Shown: positions 28,820 through 37,124 of the stretch, piece by piece
Layout: each line of letters begins with the position of its first letter
Numbering within the stretch: position 1 is the stretch's first letter
From: Myxococcales bacterium
GTDB taxonomy: Bacteria; Myxococcota_A; Polyangia; Haliangiales; Haliangiaceae
Reading direction: 5' to 3'
Assembly: GCA_016720595.1 (NCBI GenBank)
Contig: JADKKI010000021.1
Location: forward strand, 1-64,000
Length of the DNA: 64,000 nucleotides
The notes under the pieces: generated by a model
What the model saw: the letters and a program-made list of their open reading frames with translations, nothing else
Database searches by the model: none
Told to the model about the DNA's origin: nothing
Made by a program: the position numbers and the translations under genes

Positions 28820-30463
28820 GTGCAGGCTCCTCTGATCCCTACCGATCCGCCGGCCCTCCGCCGCTCGCTGATGGTGTCGGTGCTCGTGCACGTGGTGCTG
28901 GTCGGCGCTGCGGTGTGGCTGTTCAAGCCCGAGCCGCTGGTGAAGACCGATCTGGTCGACATCGAGGTGGCGCCGCTCCCACCGATCGCCGAGGCGCTGC
29001 CCGCCGAGGTCGCCCGGCCCCCCGAGGAGACCCCGCCGCCCGGGACCGACCAGGTCGATCCGGCGAGCACCACGCCGACCCCGCCGCCGGAGGCGTTCGC
29101 GATCGACGCAGGCATCGATGCGCCGCCCGATGCAGCGCCGGACGCCGCGGTCGATGCCGCGCCCGACGCCGCGAAGCCCGATGCGGCGAAGCCCGACGCC
29201 ACGATCGACGCGCCCCCCGACGGAGCGATCGACGCGGTGGAGCCTCTGGTGGCGAGCGCCGATGGTGGCGTGCCCGACGTTGCGATCGTCGCGGAGCTCG
29301 ACGCCGGGACCGGGGATGCCGCGGTCGTGGCCGAGCTCGGGGATGGTGGCGCGAGCGGCGATGCGAACGTGGTCGGCACCGCCGGATCGGGCGAAGGCGC
29401 GGGATCCGGATCGGGTGCGGGCTCCGGCTCGGGCGCGGGATCCGATGCGTCGATCGCCGTCGCGGCGGGCTCGGGCTCCGGGTCCGCGGGCCAGACCAAC
29501 GAGCCCGCCGTCGACGGCGCACCGACCACCGCGGGCACGGCGGCGAACCTCCTCACCTACTTCCCGCAGGGCCACATCGTGACCGCGCTGATCCGGTTCG
29601 ATCGCCTGCGCGGGACCGAGTGGGCCGCACAGACCGAGCGGCTGCTCGCGCCGATGCCCGACTATCAGTTCCTGTTCGGCGGCGCCGACGCGAACATCAC
29701 CGAGAAGCTCGAGACCCTCGTGATCTCCACGCCGTCACCACGTGACGTGAGCGCGACGACGCTGGTGGGCCGCACGCTGCTCGGGCGGGCCGGGCTGCGC
29801 GATCTCCTCGCCAAGGCCGCACCCGTGACCTGGTCGAGCGCCAAGGGCGGCCTCCTCGGCAAGCGCACGCGCGCATTCCGCGGCGACAAGCGCGTGTTCC
29901 TCTCGCCCTACAAGGGCTGGTTCCTGCTCGCGCAGCCCAAGGATCTCGGCACGCTGACGGCACCTGCCGCCGGTGACCTCGATGCGATCACCGCGACCGG
30001 CAAGCTGCCCGCGTGGCTCGCCGGCATCCGCAAGATCGAGGCGGAGTCCGGCGATGACAAGCGCGGACCGGCCCTCGTCCTCACGATCTCGCTCGGTGGG
30101 AAGCGCTTCGATCTCGGCGACAACGACTTCGGTCTCGGGATCAAGACGCTGCCCACGCCGGATCGGATCTCGCTCGCGATGGAGCTGGTCAAGCAAGGCT
30201 GGCTCGTACGCGGCAACATGCGGTTCTTGAGCGAGAAGGACGCCGTCGAGTTCATCACTGCCGCCGAGGCGGTGCGCGATCGCGTGGGTGATTCGACCGC
30301 GATCCAGATGGTGATCGGCAAGCCCCTGGCGCGGGTGGTCAAGAACCTGTCGTTCGCCCGCACGGGCGGCAGGGTCTCGTACGCGACCTCGATCTCGATC
30401 GCCGATGCCCGTGCCATCCTGGCGGCCGTCGCCCAGCAGCTCGACGGCTATTTCGGACCGTGA
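28820..30463 (+). CDS. TonB-like inner-membrane anchored protein with Asp/Ala/Pro linker
   Basis: 547 residues from GTG 28820. A TonB-like N-terminus: LRRSLMVSVLVHVVLVGAAVWLF, with the SxxxHxxL-type helix and PPEETPPP after it. Residues 60-230 are an Ala/Asp/Pro-rich linker (DAAPDAAVDAAPDAAKPDAA and GSGSGAGSGS). From about 240 a folded periplasmic domain follows (LLTYFPQGHIVTALIRFDRL, RLSLAMELVKQGWLVRGNM) that is not the usual TonB C-terminal domain. It may span the periplasm to present this domain near the outer membrane. The energy-coupling role is an inference from the N-terminal helix. Confidence 0.7.
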   Translation: MQAPLIPTDPPALRRSLMVSVLVHVVLVGAAVWLFKPEPLVKTDLVDIEVAPLPPIAEALPAEVARPPEETPPPGTDQVDPASTTPTPPPEAFAIDAGIDAPPDAAPDAAVDAAPDAAKPDAAKPDATIDAPPDGAIDAVEPLVASADGGVPDVAIVAELDAGTGDAAVVAELGDGGASGDANVVGTAGSGEGAGSGSGAGSGSGAGSDASIAVAAGSGSGSAGQTNEPAVDGAPTTAGTAANLLTYFPQGHIVTALIRFDRLRGTEWAAQTERLLAPMPDYQFLFGGADANITEKLETLVISTPSPRDVSATTLVGRTLLGRAGLRDLLAKAAPVTWSSAKGGLLGKRTRAFRGDKRVFLSPYKGWFLLAQPKDLGTLTAPAAGDLDAITATGKLPAWLAGIRKIEAESGDDKRGPALVLTISLGGKRFDLGDNDFGLGIKTLPTPDRISLAMELVKQGWLVRGNMRFLSEKDAVEFITAAEAVRDRVGDSTAIQMVIGKPLARVVKNLSFARTGGRVSYATSISIADARAILAAVAQQLDGYFGP

Positions 30464-30494
30464 TCGGAGCCCCACGCTTCACCACCGAGCGGCC

Positions 30495-30516
30495 AAGCCC
30501 ACGCGCCGTGGGGCTT
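30495..30516. terminator. imperfect hairpin after the TonB-like gene
   Basis: AAGCCC (30495-30500) pairs with GGGCTT (30511-30516) and ACG with CGT, leaving a bulged G and a 3-nt loop. It lies 32 bp after the stop at 30463. Its 3' arm belongs to the 16-mer CGTGGGGCTTGCGATT that also occurs at 34677-34692. Confidence 0.5.
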
Positions 30517-30540
30517 GCGATTGAACGGATGCCGTCGACG

Positions 30541-31560
30541 ATGCATGCTTACCGGATGCTGTCGCGCTGGGCCCTGCTGCCGCTGCTCGGAGCGGTCGCG
30601 TGTGGTGGGGCGTCTCGCCAGCAGCCGATCGCCGTCGCGGGCTCCGGGCTCGACGAGGGCCATGGCCTGCTCGCACGCGCGTCGTCGCGCCTCCTCACCA
30701 GTGAAGACGGTGACCTCGAGCCTCTGCCCACGCGAGGGGAGGTCCCGCGCCGCTACGACCCGGCCTACGGCGGCGATGCCTACGGCGGCGATGCCTATGG
30801 AAGCGCGTTCGGTGGAGGTGCGTACGGTGGCGCGACGTACGCCTCGTATGCGCCACCGCCGTGGGGCTATCCGAGCGTCAACCGGATGCCGCACTACCAG
30901 CAGCAGGCGGGCCTGACCGCGGCGGTCGAGGGCACGATCAGCTGGCGCGGCGCGATCCCGAAGGTCACGAGCGCGTGCGGCACGATCGATCCCCTGCAGA
31001 TCGGGAGCGAGCGCGGCGTCGGCGGAGTGCTGGTCTACATCGAGCGCTTCACCACGGGCCGCGTGCTCCCGAACACCATGGGCGAGCAGCGGCCGTCGCT
31101 GGTCGGCGGGGTGGTGGTCAAGCGTGGCTGCATGCTGGCGCCGACCACGCAGGTCGTGAACCCGCTCCCCGCGCAGCTCGCGATCCACGGCGACAACAAG
31201 CGGACCCGCGTGCGCCTCACGCTCCCCGGCGGCGTGACGAAGCTGAGCGAGCTGCAGGAGGCCGGCCGCGTCGCCCTCCAGCTCAAGACCGGCGTCACGC
31301 GGGTGGATGCGGAGGACGGCTCGCTCGGCGCGGCGTGGGTGGTCGGCGTCGACACGCCGTACTTCGCGATCACCGATGACGCCGGGCGCTTCCGGATCGA
31401 CGAGCTCGCGCCAGGGACCTACGAGCTCACGGTGTGGCAGCCGCCGATCCCGACGGTCACCAACGGGCAGCTCGTCTATGGGCCACCGATCACGCTCCGT
31501 CGCTCGGTGCGCGTCGACGCGGCCCGGACCTCGCGGCTCGACGTCTCGCTCGGGAAGTAG
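30541..31560 (+). CDS. lipoprotein with Gly/Tyr-rich repeat and carboxypeptidase-regulatory-like domain
   Basis: 339 residues from ATG 30541. Signal MLSRWALLPLLGAVACGGAS with lipobox AVAC. Residues 80-125 repeat YGGDA and YGGGAYGGATY. The C-terminal 220 residues resemble a cupredoxin/Ig-like module (AVEGTISWRGAIPKVTSACG, VGGVLVYIERFTTGR) followed by a regulatory-like fold AGRFRIDELAPGTYELTVWQ. Such proteins are common surface lipoproteins of myxobacteria with unknown roles. Intact and well separated from its neighbours. Confidence 0.75.
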   Translation: MHAYRMLSRWALLPLLGAVACGGASRQQPIAVAGSGLDEGHGLLARASSRLLTSEDGDLEPLPTRGEVPRRYDPAYGGDAYGGDAYGSAFGGGAYGGATYASYAPPPWGYPSVNRMPHYQQQAGLTAAVEGTISWRGAIPKVTSACGTIDPLQIGSERGVGGVLVYIERFTTGRVLPNTMGEQRPSLVGGVVVKRGCMLAPTTQVVNPLPAQLAIHGDNKRTRVRLTLPGGVTKLSELQEAGRVALQLKTGVTRVDAEDGSLGAAWVVGVDTPYFAITDDAGRFRIDELAPGTYELTVWQPPIPTVTNGQLVYGPPITLRRSVRVDAARTSRLDVSLGK

Positions 31561-31651
31561 CGGCGTCCGGCGCTCGTCCGAACGGCGGCCACCGTGGCCG
31601 AGCACCGGACGTTTCGGACACGCGTCGCGAACGTTGTCGCGTAGTTGCATC

Positions 31652-31667
31652 TGGCATCGCGGTTGCT
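31652..31667 (+). promoter_or_regulatory. candidate sigma-54 promoter
   Basis: TGGCATC-GCGG-TTGCT has the exact spacing of the -24/-12 consensus (TGGCACG-N4-TTGCW), with both invariant GG and GC present. The predicted start near 31677 leaves a 36-nt leader holding the AAGGAG at 31701-31706. Confidence 0.55.
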
Positions 31668-31712
31668 CTTGCTCCTCACCACGCGCACCAAGCGCGCAGC
31701 AAGGAGATAGCG

Positions 31713-32015
31713 ATGCTGGAGAACGCGACGGATAAGAAGATGTACAAGGTGCTCGCGGCGGTCCCGAGACACGACGGGGCCGGCGAGTGGTGGATGAAGG
31801 TCGGGAGCGGGTTTCCGAACCGCGATGATTCGCTGACGATCTATCTCGATGCCGTCCCCACGCACGGCACCGGCAAGTCGCTCCGGCTGGTGATCCGGCC
31901 GCTCGATGCGCGTGATCTCGAGCGGCGCGAGGCGTACCGCGCCGGCACCACCGGCGGTCGCTCGCTCGATGCGTCCTCGAGCGGCAGCTCCGCCAGCGAG
32001 TCCACGCCGTTCTGA
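31713..32015 (+). CDS. small hypothetical protein, possibly sigma-54 controlled
   Basis: 100 residues from ATG 31713, with AAGGAG 7 bp before it. The sequence MLENATDKKMYKVLAAVPRH then GEWWMKVGSGFPNRDDSLTI YLDAVP and LRLVIRPLDARDLERREA is a compact beta-rich domain, followed by a Ser/Gly/Ala tail. Similar about 90-residue proteins occur in Myxococcota, function unknown. Cytoplasmic (no signal). Confidence 0.75.
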   Translation: MLENATDKKMYKVLAAVPRHDGAGEWWMKVGSGFPNRDDSLTIYLDAVPTHGTGKSLRLVIRPLDARDLERREAYRAGTTGGRSLDASSSGSSASESTPF

Positions 32016-32043
32016 GCTTCAGCCCGAAATAGGAACCACGCCC

Positions 32044-32466
32044 ATGACCACGCTCACCAGGATCACCTCCCGCATCCCCGTGATGCTCGCCGCCATCGCG
32101 CTCGTCGTTGCGATGGGCGGCGAGTGGACCACCTCGGCCTCCGCCGCCCCCACCGTGCTGGCGAAGTCGACATCGCCACCTTCGTCACCGTCGCCCGGCG
32201 ACGATCCCGATCCGGCGCGCGGCCGCCCGGTGAAGAAGGCGCCGAGCGGCCGGATCAACCTGAACACCGCCACCGAGGAGCAACTGATGATGCTGCCGAC
32301 GGTCGGCCCTGCAAAGGCCGAGCGGATCGTCAGCTGGCGCAAGAAGAACGGCGGCTTCAAGCGCGTCGCCGATCTCCGTCGGGTGAAGGGCTTCGGGTAC
32401 AAGACCTTCAAGCGTCTCGAGCCGCTGCTGGACATCAAGGGCGACACCACGCTCGCCCAGAAGTAG
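32044..32466 (+). CDS. exported ComEA-like helix-hairpin-helix protein
   Basis: 140 residues from ATG 32044. Signal peptide to about residue 35 (IPVMLAAIALVVAMGGEWTT), a Pro/Ser linker, then two HhH motifs: RINLNTATEEQLMMLPTVGP AKAERIVSWR and VADLRRVKGFGYKTFKRLEP. The form is that of ComEA, the periplasmic DNA receptor for transformation. A second ComEA-like lipoprotein lies at 40794. Other com genes are not in the window. Followed by a strong terminator. Confidence 0.85.
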   Translation: MTTLTRITSRIPVMLAAIALVVAMGGEWTTSASAAPTVLAKSTSPPSSPSPGDDPDPARGRPVKKAPSGRINLNTATEEQLMMLPTVGPAKAERIVSWRKKNGGFKRVADLRRVKGFGYKTFKRLEPLLDIKGDTTLAQK

Positions 32467-32478
32467 CGGCGCTTTTAT

Positions 32479-32521
32479 GCCGGCGCGGCGGATCTGTCCT
32501 CCCTCGGGCCGCCGCGCCGGC
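32479..32521 (+). terminator. strong hairpin terminator
   Basis: Perfect 13-bp stem GCCGGCGCGGCGG / CCGCCGCGCCGGC with a 17-nt loop, followed by CCCTATTCTTT. It starts 12 bp after the ComEA-like gene. Confidence 0.85.
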
Positions 32522-32549
32522 CCCTATTCTTTGCCTCCGGAGAACCCAC

Positions 32550-32840
32550 ATGACAGCTCCCCGTCGCGACAGCTACGATTCCCCCATGACCGATCGCGTC
32601 CGTGTGCTGCTCCAGGACGCGCTGACGCTGTCCGAGGACGAGCGACTCGACCTGGCGGAACAGCTGCTGACCAGCCTCCCGGTCGATACGGAATGGATGA
32701 ACGAGATCGAGCGACGCGCCCGGCGTGCACTCGTAGATCCGAGCGGCGGTGAAGCGTGGGATGTCGTGGAACGACGCCTCGCCGCGCGTCGTCCTGCAGG
32801 CTTCGCTACGGGCGCGGCGGGAGCCGGACGTTCCAGGTGA
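32550..32840 (+). CDS. addiction-module component (antitoxin-like, TIGR02574 type), no partner toxin
   Basis: 96 residues from ATG 32550, which has CCGGAG 8 bp upstream; ATG 32586 (MTDRVRVLLQDALTLSEDER) is the alternative. The core LSEDERLDLAEQLLTSLPVD followed by WMNEIERRARRALVDPSGGE AWDVVERRL is typical of the small putative addiction-module/antitoxin family usually encoded before a RelE/ParE toxin. No toxin gene follows: the 3' end overlaps the kinase gene on the other strand by 35 bp. The last about 20 residues (FATGAAGAGRSR) are therefore antisense to kinase codons and probably unusual for the family. Confidence 0.65.
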   Translation: MTAPRRDSYDSPMTDRVRVLLQDALTLSEDERLDLAEQLLTSLPVDTEWMNEIERRARRALVDPSGGEAWDVVERRLAARRPAGFATGAAGAGRSR

Positions 32841-34581
32841 CGTCGCGGTCGAGCGCCACCGGGATCTTGACCGGGAGACGATCGCTGCGGCGGACCTTCA
32901 ACCAGGAACGCCCCGTGCGGATCGTGACCTGCCCCGTGTACGGCGACGTGCCGAGGCGAACACCATCGAGCACCACCGTGGCGCCCGGCGGATCGGTGAC
33001 CACGCGCACGGTGACCTGACCGGCGGCGCTCGCAGGTGCGGTCCCGGCTGCGGGCGATGCAGCCGATCCTGACGCTGCAGTCGATCCTGACGTCGGCGGT
33101 GTGACGACCGGTCGTTGGTCCGGCGCGGGCGTCGCGCGCGCGGAGGCCGCGGGTGCGGCCGGCGCCGACGAGGTCTCCGTGGCTGAGTCGCGCATCGCGA
33201 AGAACGCGACGAGCCCGATCGCGAAGGCGATACCGATCGCGACGACGAGGAGTGCGATCCGTGCAGACGGACGGATCTGCAGATCGGGTACGGGGATCGG
33301 CGTGGGCGGTCGCAGCGCCGGCGGCGGTGGGAGCACGATCGGCGGAGGCGGAGCCCACGTCGGTGGAAGCACCTGGGCGGGCTCGAGGAGCGCGAGGCGA
33401 TCCGTCACCTGCTCCTCGAAGTCCACGTCCGGAGGCGCTACGAGAGGTGCGACCAGGCGCGCTGCCGCGGGCACGGGCGGAGGTGCAGGCGGGAGCGTCG
33501 GTGTCTCGTCATCGAGGGAATCGTGCCCGCCACTGCCTCGCGCGAACGCGCGCGAATCCGCGAGCGCGCGCATGTCGAGCACCGGAGGTGGCTCGCGGAC
33601 GGGCGTCAGCTCGTCGTCGAGATCATCGCGGCTCCCGCGCCCGAGGAGCCAGGGCTCCGGTCGGTACCCGTACAGCTTGTCCAGCACGCTGACCACCGCG
33701 GCCTGGCCGAGCGGGAGCTGCAGCGAGCCAGCTACCCGCTCGAGCGCGCGCCGCATCGCATCGGCATCGGGGTAGCGGTCATCCGGATCGTGCTCCAGCG
33801 CGGTGAGGATCACGTCCAAGAGCTCGGCGGGGAACCCCGGGACCACCTGCGATGGAGGGACCAGGTCACTGTGCACCGTGCGCTCGAGCGCCTCGAACTG
33901 CGATTCGGCAGCGAACGCGCGCTTCTGCGTGGTCAGCTCGTAGGCGAGCACGCCGAGCGCGAACACATCACTCCGGCGATCGACGGCATAGCCGCGGACC
34001 TGCTCCGGTGCCATGTAGCCGACCTTGCCCTTGATGAAGCCCGTGCGCGTGTGCGTCGCGCGGCCATCGGCCTTCGCGATCCCAAAATCGATCAGCTTGA
34101 CCGAGCCGTCGTAGCTGACGATCACGTTCGACGGTGTGACGTCGCGGTGGACGATCCCGAGCGGGGCTCCGCTGGCGCCGCGACGCTCGTGAGCGTGGTG
34201 CAGCCCAGCCGCGGCCGCACAAACGACGGTCACGCCGAACGCGAGGGGCAGCGTGCGCTCGTGCTCGACCGCGGTCTCGAGCACCTGGCGAACGGTCTCG
34301 CCGTGCACGTACTCCATCGCGAGGAAGTAGGTCTCGTCCTCGCTGCCGACCTCATAGACCTGCGCGATGTGCTGGTGATGCAGCGTCGCCACCACCCGCG
34401 CCTCGTCGAGGAACATCGGGAGCAGCGCTGGGTCCGCGACCCCGTCGGTGCGCAGGGTCTTGAGCACCACATGACGCTCGAAGCCGCCGGGGCCCGACAG
34501 CCGCGCGAGGTACACGTTCGCCATCCCACCGGACGCGAGGTGCTGTACCAGCTGGTACTTGCCGAGCCGCTCGGCCTGCAT
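32806..34581 (-). CDS. membrane-bound Ser/Thr protein kinase with PEGA domain
   Basis: 591 residues from ATG 34581 (a TTG at 34617 is less likely). Kinase domain 7-285: LASGGMANVYLA, VVLKTL (catalytic Lys), IVHRDVTPSNVIV (HRD), LIDFGIAK (DFG), GYMAPEQ. A Pro-rich linker 320-440, one membrane helix about 448-470 (IALLVVAIGIAFAIGLVAFF), then an extracytoplasmic Ala/Pro stretch and a PEGA domain (VRVVTDPPGATVVLDGVRLG). Typical myxobacterial Hanks-type receptor kinase. The PEGA domain may bind surface polymers. The signal and substrates are unknown. Confidence 0.92.
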   Translation of the reverse strand: MQAERLGKYQLVQHLASGGMANVYLARLSGPGGFERHVVLKTLRTDGVADPALLPMFLDEARVVATLHHQHIAQVYEVGSEDETYFLAMEYVHGETVRQVLETAVEHERTLPLAFGVTVVCAAAAGLHHAHERRGASGAPLGIVHRDVTPSNVIVSYDGSVKLIDFGIAKADGRATHTRTGFIKGKVGYMAPEQVRGYAVDRRSDVFALGVLAYELTTQKRAFAAESQFEALERTVHSDLVPPSQVVPGFPAELLDVILTALEHDPDDRYPDADAMRRALERVAGSLQLPLGQAAVVSVLDKLYGYRPEPWLLGRGSRDDLDDELTPVREPPPVLDMRALADSRAFARGSGGHDSLDDETPTLPPAPPPVPAAARLVAPLVAPPDVDFEEQVTDRLALLEPAQVLPPTWAPPPPIVLPPPPALRPPTPIPVPDLQIRPSARIALLVVAIGIAFAIGLVAFFAMRDSATETSSAPAAPAASARATPAPDQRPVVTPPTSGSTAASGSAASPAAGTAPASAAGQVTVRVVTDPPGATVVLDGVRLGTSPYTGQVTIRTGRSWLKVRRSDRLPVKIPVALDRDVTWNVRLPPRP

Positions 34582-34643
34582 CGCGGCGAGAGTCCGGTCC
34601 ACGCGCCGGATCGTCAAGGAACGACCGCGTTAATCTACCTGCG

Positions 34644-34684
34644 CAACGCGTTCCGCGTTGCTGCGCGCCCCACCTTCGTGGGGC
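34644..34684. terminator. two adjacent hairpins
   Basis: CAACGCG-TTC-CGCGTTG (34644-34660) is directly followed by GCCCCAC-CTTC-GTGGGGC (34667-34684), both perfect 7-bp stems. They lie between the cytochrome gene (ends 34749) and the kinase start (34581), both minus strand, so they may terminate the former or structure the leader of the latter. Confidence 0.55.
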
Positions 34685-34748
34685 TTGCGATTCGGTGACG
34701 TCGGCGGTGGCCGGACCACAGCGCGATCGCAAACACACGTGTGCACCA

Positions 34749-35555
34749 CTACGGCTTCTTGGGCGAGGGAGCCGGCACGGCGGGCGGGAGCGTGTGGCAG
34801 GCCGCGCAGGTCGAGAGCATCTCTCCATACGACGTGGCGCGGGTGTCGAGGGTATCGGCGAGCTTGCGCTTGCGTGCCGTCGCCGCCAGCCGCTGGAGAT
34901 CGCGTGAGAGCGAGACCCGGGCTTTGGAGCGATCCCCCCAATCGAACGGCGCGGCGGCGAGTACGTCGAGCCCCGCTCTCCATGGCTCGTCTGCACCGCC
35001 GACGATCCCCTCCCACAGCCGATCGGCTGCCCAGCGATGACGCGCCATCCGCCCTTCGACGGTCTGGACATCGGGTGGTGCCGCCGGGTACGCGCGGAAC
35101 TCGGGCGCGACGTTGGTCTCGACATGGCAGCCGCCGCACGCCGCGGCCAGCTTCGCCTCGAGCTGGCAGGCTTGATCGACCGTGGTCGCGCGCGCCACGG
35201 CCGCCGCCCGATCGCGCACGAGCACGGCCTGCGCCGCGTACGATCCGTGCGCCGGCGAGTCCGGGACCTCGGCGATCGCGGTGGCGAACCGCGCCGCCTC
35301 TTCGAGCTTGCCGCGGATCAACAGCCTCTCGATCGCGCGCAGCAGATCGAAGTTGTCGTGCATGTGGAGCCGTATCATCACGTCGCGCTCGAACCGCTGC
35401 GCCGGTGGCAACTCGGCCGGAGGTTCCTTGGCAACGGGCTTCGGCTTCGCCGGCCCCGGCTTTGGCGCGTCCGCGAGCCCGAGCGCTCCGAGACCCGCGA
35501 GACCAGCGAAGGCCGCAGCAACAGCGACCGATCCGAGCACGAACCGTGACCTCAT
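34749..35555 (-). CDS. di-heme c-type cytochrome
   Basis: 268 residues from ATG 35555. Signal MRSRFVLGSVAVAAAFAGLA then a Pro/Lys-rich linker. Two heme-binding CxxCH motifs are visible: CGGCHVE near residue 140 and CAACHTL near residue 253. Between them are helices with MARHRWAADRLWEGIVGGAD. Exported and periplasmic or membrane-tethered. It may transfer electrons in a respiratory side branch; no partner oxidoreductase lies nearby. Confidence 0.85.
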   Translation of the reverse strand: MRSRFVLGSVAVAAAFAGLAGLGALGLADAPKPGPAKPKPVAKEPPAELPPAQRFERDVMIRLHMHDNFDLLRAIERLLIRGKLEEAARFATAIAEVPDSPAHGSYAAQAVLVRDRAAAVARATTVDQACQLEAKLAAACGGCHVETNVAPEFRAYPAAPPDVQTVEGRMARHRWAADRLWEGIVGGADEPWRAGLDVLAAAPFDWGDRSKARVSLSRDLQRLAATARKRKLADTLDTRATSYGEMLSTCAACHTLPPAVPAPSPKKP

Positions 35556-35620
35556 GTGCGCAAGCTTTGCACGACACCGTCGTTCGCGCATCGGGCCCGA
35601 GCGGCGCTACGATGTGCGCG

Positions 35621-37114
35621 ATGTTCGAAGCTGCAGAGATCGGACGCACGATCAGCAAGGAAGACTACGAGCGGGAGCTGCCGGTGCTCCGGGAGGAGCT
35701 GCTCGAAGCGCAACTCGAGCTCCGCAAGGCGGACTTCCCCGTGATCATCGTCGTGGGCGGGGTCGACGGCGCCGGCAAGGGCGAGACTGTCAACACGCTC
35801 CTCGAGTGGCTCGACCCGCGGTTCGTCGAGACGTTCGCCGTGGCGCCCCCGACGGACGAGGAGCGCGAACGGCCCGCCTACTGGCGGTTCTGGCGCGCCC
35901 TGCCACCGCGCGGGAAGATCGGCATCTTCTTCGGCGGGTGGCACACCGCACCGATCGTCCAGCGCGCCTATCGGCAGATCAAGGAGCCGGAGTTCGATCG
36001 TCAGCTCGCCGAGGTCGTGGCGTTCGAGAGCCTGCTTGCCGGCGACGGCGCCGTGCTGTTGAAGTTCTGGATGCACCTGTCCAAGGAGCGGCAGCGCAAG
36101 CGGCTCCGCTCTCTCGAGAAGGATCCACGCACGCGCTGGCGCGTCACCGAAGCGGACTGGGAGCACTTCGAGATCTACGATCGGTTCGCCAAGATCTCGG
36201 CGCATGCGCTCCGCCGCACGTCCACGGCGTCCGCACCATGGCAGGTGATCGAGGCGAGCGACCGCCGGTACCAGACGCTGACCGTGGGGCGCACGCTCCG
36301 CGATGCCCTGCGCCTCCAGCTCGCGCATCGCGCCTCGCGACCGCCGCCGCCGCCGGCACCTGCAGAGCCGCCTGCCGAGCGGCCGCCCACCGCGAGCGCG
36401 CCCGGGGTGACGATCCTGTCGACGCTCGATCTGACCCAGACGGTCGACGAGGAGGCGTACCGCGAGCAGCTGGAGGAGGCACAAGGCCGACTCAACCGGG
36501 CCGCGCGGCGCGCGCTCAAGAAGAAGATCCCATCGGTGATCGTCTACGAGGGCGTGGACGCCGCCGGAAAGGGCGGCAACATCCGCCGCGTCACCGGCGC
36601 ACTCGACGCGCGGATGTACCGGATCGTCCCGATCGCCGCGCCGTCCGAGGACGAGCGCAAGCACCCGTACCTGTGGCGGTTCTGGCGCCACCTCCCGCGC
36701 GCCGGCCAGATGACGATCTTCGACCGCTCGTGGTACGGGCGCGTTCTCGTCGAGCGGGTCGAGGGGTTCTGCTCGCCCACCGACTGGCAGCGCGCGTACG
36801 GTGAGATCAACGAGTTCGAGGAGCAGCTCACGCGTGGTGGTGTGGCCGTGGTGAAGCTCTGGCTCCACATCGATCAAGACGAGCAGCTCCGCCGGTTCGA
36901 GGAGCGCGCGGTCGTGGGCTTCAAGAAGTTCAAGATCACCGAAGAGGACTGGCGCAACCGCAAGCGCTGGCCGCTGTACGATCAGGCCGTCAACGAGATG
37001 GTCGAGCGCACCTCGACGGAGTTCGCGCCGTGGACGCTCGTCGAAGGGAACTGCAAGAAGTTCGCGCGGCTCAAGACGCTCGAGACGATCGCGGCCGCGC
37101 TCGAGAACGGATAG
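35621..37114 (+). CDS. pap: polyphosphate:AMP phosphotransferase (two-domain PPK2)
   Basis: 497 residues from ATG 35621 (ATG 35612 also possible). It contains two PPK2 modules: residues 1-235 with Walker A VVGGVDGAGKGETVNT, and 285-497 with VYEGVDAAGKGGNIRR, joined by a Pro/Ala linker. The second module has the catalytic FDRSWYGRVLVERVEGF and the lid KFKITEEDWRNRKRW; in the first, GIFFGGWHTAPI replaces FDRSWY, so that half is probably regulatory. This is the layout of class II PPK2/PAP, which phosphorylates AMP to ADP with polyphosphate. Cytoplasmic. Confidence 0.92.
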   Translation: MFEAAEIGRTISKEDYERELPVLREELLEAQLELRKADFPVIIVVGGVDGAGKGETVNTLLEWLDPRFVETFAVAPPTDEERERPAYWRFWRALPPRGKIGIFFGGWHTAPIVQRAYRQIKEPEFDRQLAEVVAFESLLAGDGAVLLKFWMHLSKERQRKRLRSLEKDPRTRWRVTEADWEHFEIYDRFAKISAHALRRTSTASAPWQVIEASDRRYQTLTVGRTLRDALRLQLAHRASRPPPPPAPAEPPAERPPTASAPGVTILSTLDLTQTVDEEAYREQLEEAQGRLNRAARRALKKKIPSVIVYEGVDAAGKGGNIRRVTGALDARMYRIVPIAAPSEDERKHPYLWRFWRHLPRAGQMTIFDRSWYGRVLVERVEGFCSPTDWQRAYGEINEFEEQLTRGGVAVVKLWLHIDQDEQLRRFEERAVVGFKKFKITEEDWRNRKRWPLYDQAVNEMVERTSTEFAPWTLVEGNCKKFARLKTLETIAAALENG

Positions 37115-37124
37115 GCTCCGCGCG

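Noticed and set aside
34658..35620. N-terminal extension of the polyphosphate:AMP phosphotransferase (frame open from 34658)
   Set aside because: Antisense of the cytochrome gene; homology begins at MFEAAEIG (35621).
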